Translations under genes and position numbers: made by a program
The notes under the pieces: generated by a model
What the model was told of the DNA's origin: nothing
The model's input: the letters and a program-made list of their open reading frames with translations, nothing else
Databases searched by the model: none
Shown here: one piece after another, positions 37,501 through 47,400 of the stretch
Position numbering within the stretch: position 1 is the first letter of the stretch
Layout: each line of letters opens with the position of its first letter
Source of the DNA: Pythium myriotylum
Taxonomy: Eukaryota > Oomycota > Peronosporomycetes > Pythiales > Pythiaceae
DNA length: 64,000 nucleotides
Direction of reading: 5' to 3'
NCBI GenBank assembly: GCA_023091665.1
Contig: JALJCQ010000003.1
Span: forward strand, 2,356,001-2,420,000

Positions 37501-39625
37501 CGACCTGAAGCAGGAAGCCCTCCGTGAGTGTCAAGCCAGCACGAGTGGGCTCTGGTGGTTCTCGTCGAGTGAAGGGAGATACACGCTTCCACTCACCGAG
37601 GCCATAGACTGGGCGCATGTCGGCGGGACAGTGTACACCGCCAAACCCCACGAAATTCGCAGCTTTTGGGCCACATTCCCTTGGACGGACAACACCTGGG
37701 TGGTGGATGCCGACGGCCGGGCACTGAAGAAATCCGACTTTCCCGGCATCGCGATTGAGACGCTGGGAGACCTTGACCTCCGACCCGATGGCCACGGAAA
37801 TTTCTACTTCAAAAATCCCCTCGCGACGGATCCATTCCGCCTCCGTACCCAACAACGAGAGCGATTGGCGCGATGGCTCCAGATCATTATTGTCAATACC
37901 GGTTTCCACTCGTCGGATCCTGTGAATCGAACACGCGCCTACAGTGTGAATGCGTCCCCGACTTTTGACCGATACGAATGGCACTTTCTGCAGCCCGCGA
38001 CGCCTACTGACCCCAACCTCATCGGCCGACCACTCGATGAGCAGTGGCTCGTCCCCGGCGCCAAGACCAGCGCCATCTATGCAGACGTCAGGGCCTGGGG
38101 GAAAGCAGTCGTGTTCGTGTCGGCCCAAGGCTCCAGCAAAGCCCAAGATGACCTCTGTACTCTTCGCCAAGCACAGGAAGGCGCCGTGATTCTGGCAGGT
38201 CACCCACAGCTCCACCATGGCCCGACGCTCCTGCGCCCAGCCCGAATGTACCGCCGCGACCGAACTCGTTCCGACCTCGCCGCCGGCTTACGCAGCGCGA
38301 CCAGTATCAAAAATCGACTGGCGCGCGCGCTCACGATGCTCATCGAGCGACTCACCAGGACGCGCGACCGAGACCCGATGCTGCAAGCTGCGCTTCGAGA
38401 CCGCCGTCCACGAGAGATTCAAGACCGAGCGGAAGGTGAGACCGACTATCAAGCCATCTTTCGCTACCAATTGACGCTCGGCTTGCTTAATCTGCGCGAC
38501 AAGAACGGCCGCACATTGCCATGCCTGCATGACTGGTGCGACTGCGCTGCAGAGGACATGTCTGTAGCACACATAGTGTGGAACTGCAATGCTGCTCGCC
38601 AGCTCTGGAGCAAGCTCTATCAACGATGGACGCGTCGCAATGATCAAGTAGATAGGACCGATTTACTTAGGTTTAGTATAGGAACCGACGTACCAGTGCT
38701 CGCCCGCGACATTCGCCTCGAACTCGCCCACACACTCGATGATTGGGAAGTACTCGACAAGGCCAAGATCACGGCGTGGCGGATTTTCCAAGCGGTCATT
38801 CCTCACCAACTATGGCTGAAGCGCAACGCAGCGGCATTTCAAGACTCCAAGGAAACGGCGATCGGCATTGTCGCCACAGTGTGGGCAACGGCCTCGCGGC
38901 AACTCGCGGCACTGGCGGCAGTCAAGAAACGGGATGGCACCTCGTATGCCCAAGGCAGAGCCCTCGCTTTGATTCGCGCAGCTCTAGACACCGACGTCGA
39001 AGGTGAGCACGCCGCGCCGATTGAAGTCCGACTGTACTACGACGGCGGCGCCCGAGGCAACCCGGGTCCAAGCGGAGCCGGCAGCCTTCTGCTCGAACGC
39101 GCACGTCCCGCGGGAGAATGGAGCTTGGTCTGGTGGGCCGCGGCATACCTCGGCGCCTGCGGCACCAACAATTTGGCGGAACATACGGCACTGATGCAAG
39201 GGCTCGCGGAAGCCGCCCGACGTTATCGACAGCTCCGAGTGAAGATTTCAGTGGTGGGGGACAGCATGCTTGCGACCCGCCAACTACGGCACCAAGCCCG
39301 GACGCGCAACGACCGATTCCGAAGTCTCATAACCCGATCCCGAACAGCGCTCCTCCAACTCTATGACTACGACTTCCACCATACGCTTCGAGCCGGCAAC
39401 AAAGCCGCCGACTGGCTTGCAAACCTTGCGATGGACAAGACCCACACGAGCACGAGCTTGACGACGGACGCTGCAACGGCGCGCGAGGTCAGAGCCCAAC
39501 TCTACCCACGGATTGACGCCGACACAACGCATGCTTGGATGCCGACGTCCCACGGGGATTTGTTGACGATCATTTCGATGGTCGCCCAAACTCACGATCC
39601 CCACCCTACGACGTCCCGCCAGTAA
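34544..39625 (+). CDS. LINE ORF2: AP-type endonuclease, reverse transcriptase, RNase H
   Basis: One uninterrupted frame, open from 34448, first ATG at 34544, about 1,690 residues. Endonuclease motifs: LTQNTRGF, FIQETHVG, NIYAPND, MAGDFNCVL, LDRCYV and RSDHLGF, i.e. the Asn, Glu, Asp, Asn and His of APE-like nucleases. A coiled basic region follows (KRRERKRAKRALQKLERKLR). Reverse transcriptase: DYRPISLLQSSYKIFTK, INADQNGFVRGR, LLDFKKAYDTLDR, GIRQGCPLAPLLF and the active site FVDD in SAFVDDSVVF. A Cys/His cluster (CLHDWCDC...AHIVWNC) precedes RNase H1 (YYDGGARGNPGPSGAG, NNLAEHTAL, VVGDSMLATRQL, AGNKAADWLANLAMD). All active-site residues are present, so this ORF looks functional although ORF1 is broken. 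Confidence 0.95.
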   Translation: MTRFYVPDPTNTNTRNRYPTGSFFGLLTQNTRGFRETSRSLWMTVWKERIDGTNLNYIFIQETHVGSMEEAAQLQDRWARVWGLRHDPDKPISFWSVASTTSAGVAILIRPGLAETFTPKQLIDEPGRVLILQSASVMLVNIYAPNDKSDREDFFCSLEAALSNVEGKWFMAGDFNCVLSPQHDRISPTTATNVTESPALSSLVTRLRLVDTTDIADRSPRHEPARLTYFQPQSNLGARLDRCYVAADWSKWVADKQVIIPKVRSDHLGFVTWLRDPSMRPRTRSLPPLLFPIYGRNQAAIDEEIDAELKRICAAHSRSDRSWDVTISHIGDALQDIKRRERKRAKRALQKLERKLRRRIRTCEELLEYEQGRLERRTQRRFGARLEAASSRSNPIYARLQRRSTHVISALDGPEASSIADKFAVAWSPLLTVSHATTPIEECRAAAQMLFSIPDDHKLGPKDNDALMAPVSRLEVEDVVAELGAHKAGGADRLNNDFYRAWAPLLSEVLASEFNRILCGAPMPDSFREAVIVPLPKCGNSTNAMDYRPISLLQSSYKIFTKLMAARVQRSLGRVINADQNGFVRGRAMSNNIFLMQALLAQEYATEDDSADCAPTAVLLDFKKAYDTLDRAYLENALLEFGYSPEFVDLVRRLHDGTTARFLANGELSEPLVVRTGIRQGCPLAPLLFLIAAETLKYAITQTSGVRGITLPGVDQAFTHTFSAFVDDSVVFVERGDMLPAIEETLRRFAALSGLQVQPTKSHAIVMNPRCTATAIGAFPVVPPGTTVTYLGAEVGLGDTAPANWEARMSKLRASLGMASRITTSLSDRVVVLNTIATTAVLFTAQFATPPPEVLRELEAVWKRYLWYGTIDSPDVRAHKMAAPILSLPRHELGLGLRDFKEAMIDQAARGILTWNTRPHDKYWTAYHNLLKAAIPTSPTILSSYPSQAAADRQVKFTGHRSLLRHGWYRVNASMAGQYTVPRAVDDLKQEALRECQASTSGLWWFSSSEGRYTLPLTEAIDWAHVGGTVYTAKPHEIRSFWATFPWTDNTWVVDADGRALKKSDFPGIAIETLGDLDLRPDGHGNFYFKNPLATDPFRLRTQQRERLARWLQIIIVNTGFHSSDPVNRTRAYSVNASPTFDRYEWHFLQPATPTDPNLIGRPLDEQWLVPGAKTSAIYADVRAWGKAVVFVSAQGSSKAQDDLCTLRQAQEGAVILAGHPQLHHGPTLLRPARMYRRDRTRSDLAAGLRSATSIKNRLARALTMLIERLTRTRDRDPMLQAALRDRRPREIQDRAEGETDYQAIFRYQLTLGLLNLRDKNGRTLPCLHDWCDCAAEDMSVAHIVWNCNAARQLWSKLYQRWTRRNDQVDRTDLLRFSIGTDVPVLARDIRLELAHTLDDWEVLDKAKITAWRIFQAVIPHQLWLKRNAAAFQDSKETAIGIVATVWATASRQLAALAAVKKRDGTSYAQGRALALIRAALDTDVEGEHAAPIEVRLYYDGGARGNPGPSGAGSLLLERARPAGEWSLVWWAAAYLGACGTNNLAEHTALMQGLAEAARRYRQLRVKISVVGDSMLATRQLRHQARTRNDRFRSLITRSRTALLQLYDYDFHHTLRAGNKAADWLANLAMDKTHTSTSLTTDAATAREVRAQLYPRIDADTTHAWMPTSHGDLLTIISMVAQTHDPHPTTSRQ

Positions 39626-39772
39626 AGACCACGGCCTATTGCCCTGCGACCACCACAACGACACCGCCGCGCTCCACCAGCTACATGAGCGAATGGACTT
39701 AGTCGTTCAGATGAGTAGAATTACGTCGGTTAGTGCGGCCCACCAACTAAGTGAATGTGACTCTACTTTCCC

Positions 39773-39795
39773 AAAAAAAAAAAAAAAAAAAAAAA
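39773..39795 (+). repeat. Poly(A) tail of the LINE
   Basis: 23 consecutive A, about 150 bases after the ORF2 stop, followed at once by the right target duplication. Confidence 0.95.
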
Positions 39796-39796
39796 C

Positions 39797-39808
39797 CTTG
39801 CGCTCGTC
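39797..39808. repeat. Right target-site duplication of the LINE
   Basis: CTTGCGCTCGTC, identical to 23599-23610. Confidence 0.93.
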
Positions 39809-41426
39809 TCGGCGCTCCGGGTAGCGCGTGGCCGCACCAAATACAATCGTCGGGGCTTGCTCCATCACGGGGAGAGGCTGCGCGACCTTGAAAGTGATTC
39901 CACGGAGCTTGATGTTGATGCCTTGAACGAGGTTTGTCAAATACTTGGTCGCGGGGCGGCGCAAGAAGCGTTCATTAACACATTGTGAGGCCACTCCGAG
40001 TTCGCAGTCGGCCACTTGCTTAACTTCGTCGTAGTTATTGTCTTCAGTAGTAAGCACCACGAGAAGAAGCCGCGGGGGGCTGCCGAACGAGTCAGTCGCG
40101 CCGTCAATAGCTGCGTGCAGACGCTCGGCCACAGTCAAGTTGAGTTGGCGGCGCAAGGGTTCACGCCATGGACGCCCACTAATCACAAGACCCTTGTTCT
40201 GCGCGGCTCGAACAAGCGACTGGACGAAGTTGTCGACCACATCCACTCCATCCGAACACAAGTTGACGACTGCCCACGACTCCACGCTCGCGGGAGTGTA
40301 GTCGAGACGAAGGTTGGCCAAGTTCCACTCACCGTTGCGAGGTGTCACTCGCTGGCCTCGAACTAGAATATCTGGCGGCGTGAGAACGCGAGCTCGGACA
40401 GACTCCATCTCGTTGCCGACTTGGATCCCAAACTTGAGAGACGCACGAAGCGCATGCGTTGTGTCGATCCACGTTTGGATTCTCTGCACACGAGTCGACG
40501 GCGGAATGCAGCGTGGCCTGGTCATCGTGGAGGCGAGAGATGAGCTCGGGTCGCAGCGTTGTCCGGGAGCAACACGACAGATTTCCATCGGCAGCCACGT
40601 GGGGCGATTGGGCTTGCCAACGTTGAGTAGCGGGAGACCGGGATGCTCGAGAACCTTGTTGTACCGGTGGGTGTAAAATTCCATCACCGACACCTCGCGG
40701 TTCAGCGCGCGCAAGAAGAATCGCGTGTCTCGAGCGTTGGTGGGTCCGACAGAATCAATTGTCTGCTTGGCCGCTGGCCCCAACTCAGCGTACACGCTGA
40801 GATCGCGTAGAATGGGCGCCCATTTGTCTTGTTTGTTCAGGATATCTCGAGGTTGGACGCGGGCGACCTCCGCCGCGAACTCGCACAGTGGCAGCTCTTT
40901 CAAGAATGGCGACGTAACTGAGTCCACTTCGAGATAAACACGAGTCGTACCCAATCGAACCCGTTGGTTGACTCCATCCCGGTACACGAGCCCTGGTCCA
41001 GCTGGCCCCCGATCCTGCGTGCCGTAGAAACTCTGTCCGGCACTGATGTGGCTGTTGCAAAGACGAGAGTCGTAAGTTTGCGTTTTGGTTTGATGGAGTG
41101 GGCTTAGAATTCCCAACGTACCACCGCGATTCCAAGAGATGAAGTACAACATTGATCGACTGCAACGCGAGCGCCACGCTTCTGTCCTCGGCGGTTGCCA
41201 AGTTCGACAACGGCGTCAGATCCACGGCTGCGACGAGAGAGAGCTCGACTTGTAGGATGCCACCGCGGCCGGTCCCGCCGTGGTTCTGCACGTCGACTTC
41301 GAATGTCTTCTTCTCCCACTCGGCGATCTTGCGTGGGGCGTAGATGACCGAGGATGCATCTGTGAGAGCGTCGAACGAGGCGAGATGAGTCTTCACCAAG
41401 CCTTCTAGTGCCGCCGAACCAGCCAT
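39797..41426 (-). pseudogene. AGO: Argonaute N-terminal, PAZ, MID and start of PIWI (5' part of the split gene)
   Basis: Exon 1 is 41426-41122 (MAGSAALEGLVKTHLASFD). A 70-bp intron (41121-41052, donor GTACGT, acceptor CAACAG) leads to exon 2 from 41051 to the insertion. Order: N domain with ALQSINVVLHL and GQSFYG; linker; PAZ region ending in LPMEICRVAPGQRC; MID with TPPDILVRGQRVTPRNGEWN, RLLLVVLTTEDNNYDEVK, CELGVASQCVN and LTNLVQGINIKLRG. PIWI begins with PTIVFGAATRYP. The first catalytic Asp, which should follow GA, is Ala. The gene is cut after DERK by the LINE. With the part at 22924-23598 it makes about 744 residues without any other stop. Any transcript from here would end in LINE antisense sequence. 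Confidence 0.93.
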
Positions 41427-42188
41427 TTTGGATATGGCCGGCTCTGCCCGACTTGGAGCACGACATTCGCAGCGTACTGGAAGATCTCTTGGCTGGCGAT
41501 ACGCAAGGGAAAGCAATTAACTTTCAGATCCACTGTTACTCGCATGACTGGATTGGTGGCCTTCAGCCAAAACAGTCTCCAGGCCTCAATCTACAGGATG
41601 ACGGGTGAGGATTCTGCCCAACAGAGACCTCGCCTCAGCTGCAGTGGATTTCATGGATTTCTCCCCGATCTTCTTCCTCATTACAAGCGTTTTGACACAG
41701 TTTTCCGTTGAAGTGAGACGGAAGAGGTACACTGTGCCACGACATGACTAAGAACTGCTTGGAGCTATTTTTCCACCTAGTTCTCATGAGGACACAGCCT
41801 CAGGCGAGAAGTCGAGGCTCAGGACGGCGATGAACGGTGTCACGACAGCTGCCAGCGATAAGAGTCGAGTCCGGGGTTTGGAGATGGCAAAGGGGAGGAC
41901 GGCTGCGTGGATGGAGCGAGAGGACGGCGAGTTGACTCGTACAGTCATGTGAATCAATCCGCTGCAGGCTGGCGGTCCACTCTCGCCGCACGGACGCTCC
42001 CAAGGCTCACTCACTTCCCAAAAGCACTCGTCCAACGCAAGCAGCAGCAGCAGCTTCGCGACTCCAGCGCCTCGCTCGCTTATCGACTCGGCCTCTTGTG
42101 TGAAGTCAGCTTTCTCCTCCCTCCCTGTCGCCTCGTCCTCTCCGAGACGAAGCCCCCTTCGAAGCCACCGCCTCCGACCGCCTCCACC
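41427..42188. other. Divergent promoter region of Argonaute and CDC14
   Basis: About 760 bases between the two ATGs. ATTGGTGG at 41553-41560 is close to the CCAAT motif of other promoters here. The CDC14 frame is open upstream to 41907, but the extension lacks family similarity. Confidence 0.5.
42007..42020 (+). promoter_or_regulatory. Initiator-like element before CDC14
   Basis: TCACTCACTTCCCAAA fits the oomycete initiator (TCAYTYY) with an adjoining CCCAAA. It is about 170 bases before the ATG. Evidence is pattern only. Confidence 0.35.
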
Positions 42189-43406
42189 ATGGCCAACCTC
42201 GTGACGATCCCCGGCCTCGAAGAAGCCGTCGAGTTCCTGCCTGGCCGCCTCTGGTACGTCGCGCTCAAGAAGGCGCCGCCACGTCTCACGGGTGCCCACT
42301 TCTTCTCGATCGACGAGGAGCTCGTCTACTGGAACTTCTACCTCGACTTTGGACCGCTCAACCTCGGCCATACGTTCGTCTTCGCCGACCTGCTCAACAA
42401 GAAGCTCGCGAACGCAGCCAAGAACGGCGAGCGCGTTTTCTTCTACTCCTCAGCGCAGGGCCAACAGCGCGCCAACGCCGTATGCATTCTCGGCTGCTGG
42501 GCCGTGCTCTTCCAAGGCATGAGCGCCGCGAAGGCGTTCGAGCCCTTCGAACGCATGCGGTTCCCGCCGTTCCACGACGCCACGCCTGGCGTATGCACCT
42601 TCAACCTGACGGTACTTGACTGCCTCAAAGGCCTCGAGCGTGCAGTCCACGCCGGGTACATCTCGCCCAAGACGTTTGACTTGCACGAGTACCAGCACTT
42701 TGAGCGCGTGGAGAACGGCGACCTCACGTGGGTCTCGCCGAAGTTTATCGCGTTCGCCGGTCCGCACAACACGTACTCGCGCACGCCGCAGGGTCATGTC
42801 ATGCTCACGCCTGAGCACTACATCCCGTACTTCAAGAAGAAGAATGTGACGCTCGTGGTGCGACTCAACGAGAAGCAGTACGACGAGAAAAAGTTCTTGT
42901 CGGCCGGCATCGACCATCTCGACCTCATCTACCCGGACGGCACGAACGCGCCCATGCCCATCCTGCTCAAGTTCCTCGAGGCCTGCGAGAAGACGCCCGG
43001 CGCCGTAGCCGTCCACTGCAAGGCCGGGCTTGGGCGCACGGGCACGTGCATCGGCGCGTACATGATGAAGCACGACCAGTTCACGGCCCACGAGCTCATC
43101 GGGTGGCTGCGTCTCTGCCGTCCGGGCAGCGTCATCGGTCCGCAGCAGCAGTTCATGGAGGCGATCGAGCCCAAGATGCAGCAGCTGCACGCGGCGCTCA
43201 AGAAAGACGCCACAGTACTCGCGCGCTCGCCGAGCGGCGGCCACATCCTCGAGAACAAGTCGCGCGGCGCGGCGCTGACCATCAGCGGGAGCCTCGTGGC
43301 CACGGGCAAGCTCGACGCGACGCAGGGCGACAAGCTGAACGACCAGAAGTACATGCGCTACAGTCGCAACAAGGCGGCGCTGCCGAGCGGCTCCATGTTC
43401 TGGTAG
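42189..43406 (+). CDS. CDC14: CDC14-type dual-specificity protein phosphatase
   Basis: 405 residues from the ATG at 42189 (context CCACCATGG); the family's N-terminus begins here (EAVEFLPGRLWYVAL). The N-terminal DSP-like domain has HFFSIDEELVYWNFYLDFGP and the FYSSAQGQQRANAVCILGCW block. The catalytic domain has HYIPYFKKKNVTLVVRLN, AGIDHLDLIYPDG and the signature HCKAGLGRTG (HCX5R), then WLRLCRPGSVIGPQQQF. All catalytic residues are present. CDC14 removes CDK-type phosphates at mitotic exit in fungi. In Phytophthora infestans the single orthologue is known for expression in sporulation, which may hold here too if this is a relative. The C-terminal tail is short. A GA repeat follows the stop. 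Next gene SKP1 lies 440 bases downstream on the same strand. Confidence 0.96.
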   Translation: MANLVTIPGLEEAVEFLPGRLWYVALKKAPPRLTGAHFFSIDEELVYWNFYLDFGPLNLGHTFVFADLLNKKLANAAKNGERVFFYSSAQGQQRANAVCILGCWAVLFQGMSAAKAFEPFERMRFPPFHDATPGVCTFNLTVLDCLKGLERAVHAGYISPKTFDLHEYQHFERVENGDLTWVSPKFIAFAGPHNTYSRTPQGHVMLTPEHYIPYFKKKNVTLVVRLNEKQYDEKKFLSAGIDHLDLIYPDGTNAPMPILLKFLEACEKTPGAVAVHCKAGLGRTGTCIGAYMMKHDQFTAHELIGWLRLCRPGSVIGPQQQFMEAIEPKMQQLHAALKKDATVLARSPSGGHILENKSRGAALTISGSLVATGKLDATQGDKLNDQKYMRYSRNKAALPSGSMFW

Positions 43407-43849
43407 AGAGAGAGAGAGAGAGAAATAAGAGATATCAAATGGATTGATGGGATTGACATGGGTACACTTTTCTTATCTCATGGAGCTGCTCGGGAGAGAT
43501 GGAGGGGGGGTCGAAACGAGGGACCGGTGTCCCGAATGCAGACGAAAGAATCCAAGCGTCTCTGGGATGACCTCTATAAATGCATCTGATGCCGTGCCAT
43601 CATCCGGTTGGGTTGGGTCATTCCACGGTAATGAGGTCATTACCAACCTCTACAAACGTATACACGAGGTATTCCCGATGCGCGACCTGATTTGTTGGCG
43701 CGGGGTTCCTGAGTGATGGTCCCTCGCTCGCACCCAACCCAACGGCGGCCGCGGCCTTGCCGTTTTCCTCAGAATCCAACTCGCCAACTCGCCAACGCGC
43801 CAACTTTCCCAACTTTTCTCCTCCAGCTCCCCCCCCCATACAAGCCATC
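43407..43849. other. Intergenic CDC14 - SKP1
   Basis: 443 bases with a GA repeat (43407-43422) and a pyrimidine-rich stretch before SKP1 (CAACTTTTCTCCTCC, 43811-43825) that may hold its transcription start. No gene. Confidence 0.5.
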
Positions 43850-44341
43850 ATGAGCAAGGTGAACCTGGTCTCCCAAGACGGCGAGAAGTTCGAGGTGCTG
43901 GCCGAAGTGGCCGCCGTGTCGCAGCTCGTGAAGACGCTCACGGCCGAGGAGCAGGACGGCGACGAGATCCCGGACGTGCCGCTGCCCAACGTCAAGGGCT
44001 CGGTGCTCACGAAAGTGATCGAGTTTTGCCAGCACCACTACAACAACCCGATGAAAGACATCGAGAAGCCGCTGCGCACGAACGACATCCGCGACGCCGT
44101 GAGCGAGTGGGACGCCGACTTTGTCGAGAAGCTCGAGCAGGAGATGCTCTTTGAGCTCATCCTCGCGGCCAACTACATGGACATCAAGTCGCTGCTCGAC
44201 CTCACGTGCGCCAAGGTCGCGACGCTCATCAAGGGCAAGACCCCCGAGGAGATCCGCGCCACCTTCGGCATCACGGCCGAGTTCACGCCCGAGGAAGAGC
44301 AGATGATCCGCGAAGAGAACAAGTGGTGCGAGGACATTTGA
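43850..44341 (+). CDS. SKP1: SKP1, SCF ubiquitin-ligase adaptor
   Basis: 163 residues from the ATG at 43850 (MSKVNLVSQDGEKFEV). The open frame reaches back to 43757 but family proteins start here. The BTB/POZ-like N-terminal half has IPDVPLPNVKGSVLTKVIEF and CQHHYNNP. The C-terminal helices bind F-box proteins: FELILAANYMDIKSLLDLTC, KGKTPEEIRATFGI, FTPEEEQMIREENKWCED(I). Length and ending are typical. The protein links cullin-1 to F-box substrate receptors. It converges with the disrupted DUF6604-like gene, with their 3' ends only ~140 bases apart. Confidence 0.97.
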   Translation: MSKVNLVSQDGEKFEVLAEVAAVSQLVKTLTAEEQDGDEIPDVPLPNVKGSVLTKVIEFCQHHYNNPMKDIEKPLRTNDIRDAVSEWDADFVEKLEQEMLFELILAANYMDIKSLLDLTCAKVATLIKGKTPEEIRATFGITAEFTPEEEQMIREENKWCEDI

Positions 44342-44479
44342 GCGATTGGGAAGGACCCACGAAACGGGGTCGCCGACCGCGCTCCGTTTCCCCCCGACGT
44401 TGAAACCGTGCATGAGAGAGAAACCAGAGAGAGAAAAAGACACATATAAGTTAATGATCCGCTTCATTTGCCTCGGGAC

Positions 44480-47400
44480 GTGACGCTCACTAACAGAGAA
44501 CCCTCGGATGACGCGGGGGCCGCCTTCCGTGGAAAAAGAGAGAAAGCTGGGACCTTTCTCGGCGCGCACGATGCCCGTGGCCGAGAAGCGGAAGCCCCAG
44601 AGCGCGAGCTCGCTCTCGCCGACGCAGCGCTCGGCGAAGCGCAGGCCGCTGCGGCGCGCCACGTCGTCGGCGAGCTGCGCCATGGCGTCGAGCTTGTCGC
44701 GCGTGTCGGCGGCCGCGGCGAAGTCGCCGCCCATGAAGATGAAGTTGGCGTCGTGCATGCCCGACGCGCTCAGCAGCGACGCGAAGCGCTGGAACTCGGG
44801 CGCGTCCATGGCCTGCGCCGGGCGCAAGCGCAGGTAGTACGCGTACCCGAAGTACGCGTCCATGCGCCGCAGCCCCATGGGCATGTCGCTGAGCCCCTGG
44901 TCGCTGGCGTACCACTCGAAGTGGCGCCGCGCCTCGGGCGTGGACGCGAGCAGCGGCGTCAGCTCGGCGTAGCGCCGCGCCTCGACGAGCATGCGCACCA
45001 TCTGCCGGAAGATGGGCGTGCGCTGCTTGATCTGGAGCATGCGCCGCTCCATGAGCTCGCAGACCTCCCGCGCCTGCGCGAGGCGCTTGCCCATGACCAG
45101 CACGGTCACCGTGCGGTCGGCGAACGTGATGAACTCGCCAAAGTCCAGGTCCGGCCCGGCGCGCAGAGCGAGCTTGCCGAGCGCTGTCTTGGGCGCCGGC
45201 CGCGGCTTCGGGTCGTGCGCGTCGTCGGTCGGCACGCGCGGCGCCGGCGGCAGCTGCCGGTGGTACTTGGTCAGCAGCAGCAGCACGCGCAAGCCGTCGC
45301 CGCCTTCGCGCGAGAGCACGTCGCGGGAAAAGCCCTGCGACGACGTCGACGTGCCAAAGTACTCGACGCTCGTCTTGACGGCGTCCACGATCTCGAGCGC
45401 CTTGGCCGCCGTGCGCTCGCGGGCCTCGGGCGAGAGCGTGTTGCCTTCCTTGAGCTCGTCCAGCAGCGCCGTGAGCGTCTCCACGCGGTCTTCGGTCGAC
45501 GTCTCTTCCTCTTCCATGTTCTGCAGCGTGAAGCCCTGGTGTGATACGTGGTCGTGTTGATGTAGCGTGCATCGTCCACCTCGAGCAGCCAGCGCACCAT
45601 GTCCACGAGTCCGGCCTTCGCAGCACTATGGATCGCCAAGTAGTTGCACAGGTTCTTTTCCTCCTTGAGGCCGGCCCACTTCAGTACTTTCGAAGTCAAG
45701 CTAACGTTATCCAACATTGAGTCGGGCGACTCGAAATGCTTGGGCTGGAAGTGGAGCGCGCCCATCTGGATCATCCACTCGACGAGCCGACGGTCCTTGG
45801 CGCGCCCGGCTGCGGCATGATGGAACAGCGTGGCCAACTCCACGTCTTCGTCAGGGACGGTCTCGATGAGGATCGCTGGATCGGCGACGATCGCGCTCTT
45901 GAATGTCGCCAGCTTGTCGTCACGCAACGATCCGTCGCTATCCTTGATCATTTCCAGGAGAGACGTGAACTTCTCCTTGGTCGTCGCGGTGCTTCTGGCC
46001 TTGTAAATGTTGAGATCACCGAACTCGAGCGAGACCCACGCAGGAGTCGACGGGAGCGTGTAGTAGGCCTGCTCGACCTGAGCCGCTGTCAGCGAACCGA
46101 ACTTGCTCGCAATCGCCGCAGCAGCCTTGCGGCAGTACTCAATGACGTGTTCACTCATGGGGCCGGAGATAGCCTCGCCGAAGGACAGTGCCTGGTCCCT
46201 CGAATCCGACTGGGATTGCAACAGGTCAAATGCACCTTCAGTGATGGAGACCGTACCGTCCACATTGATACAATCCAAGAACGGGATAAGTGGCTGCACG
46301 ATCACGTCCTCGAGAGCCAAGATCTGAGCAAGCTGGGGGTGCACGCGACCTTCGTTCAGTTTGACAACCTTGTTGATCTCAATGCGTCGCTGGAGATCGT
46401 TTCACAACTTTTGGAAAAGATCCGTGAGATCATTGGTGAGCTTGAGCATGTTGAGAGAAAGAGCGCGTGACTCGAACAGGTCGCTTGTTGCGAGTTCCGC
46501 CACACCTTCCAGCATAACTTTCAATGGCGCCGAGGTTGATTTGCCCACGGGCAATACTGCGAAGTCTTTCTTCGTGAGTAGCCGATAAAGGCGCGACAAC
46601 TGCGCGAGACCGAATTCTTCGCTTTTGCGCTTGGCATACTTCTCTGCTGGCGGATCGCGATGCTTGACCTTGGCTTCGACTGCGGCTTCTGTGAGCCCAT
46701 CACTTAGCCAGTAGGTGCGCATGAAGGAGCCATGCGTGGCGGCCGCGCGAGAGGGTGTAAACACGGCTGACTCAAAGGCTGTGAGGGCATTCTCAAGGAA
46801 GGGGATCGTCTCAAGTAGCTGCCGGTCACGGAGACCCGAGTAAATGTGGCTAAAGTTCTTGAATCGCGAATTGATGAAGAGTGAGTTGGTGGCGACGTTT
46901 AGATAGCTGAATTGATTGTCGATGAGGACGCAACCTGTCAGAATCGGGTTCGCACGAAGCGCAGGGGTCACGAGCTCACACTCTTCCATGTAGATGCGTG
47001 AGTCTTCAGACTGCTTGTGAAGCACGACGTTCTCGCGCATGATACCACCGTGCTGGGTCGACGCGCGAAGCTGTTCCTCGAGGCTCCAGCGATGCATGAT
47101 GGCGAGGCTGACGTTACGACTGAGGCCAGCGTCGCCTTGAAGTGCGGAGACCGATCTCGCCCAGCAAATGAAGATGAAAACAAGGTGGACCGTGACACGC
47201 TGCGTCTGGAAGAAGTCTTCCATGTGGCCGAGGAACCAGTTCGTCATGTGGCTGCTGCGAGGTCGAATCTTGGGGAAGTCGGTTTCATGCATCAGGTTGT
47301 AGAGCAACGGGACTTGCTGCAAGAAGAAGGACGGAGGTGCCTTGATATCAGGTGTGAGGTACTCGGGCGTTAGCTCTTCGTGGTACTTGTCGCCGATCAT

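Larger units (their letters stand above)
23611..39795 (+). mobile_element. APE-type LINE inserted in Argonaute, carrying nested insertions
   Basis: A non-LTR retrotransposon on the plus strand with a 23-base poly(A) tail (39773-39795) and a perfect 12-bp target duplication. It carries an ORF1 with Cys-rich, zinc-knuckle and OTU-like parts and an ORF2 with endonuclease, reverse transcriptase and RNase H. Nested inside are a 961-bp insertion (25575-26535), copia element 2 (28573-33499) and an apparently inverted stretch (~28290-34145). Without the insertions it would be about 10.3 kb, long for a LINE. RNase H and AP endonuclease place it broadly with I/Tad/R1-like groups; the exact clade needs a tree. 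Confidence 0.93.

Noticed and set aside
43769..44468. Extension of the DUF6604-like frame antisense to SKP1
   Set aside because: The frame is a mirror of the SKP1 coding sequence; the true gene should end near 44.5 kb.
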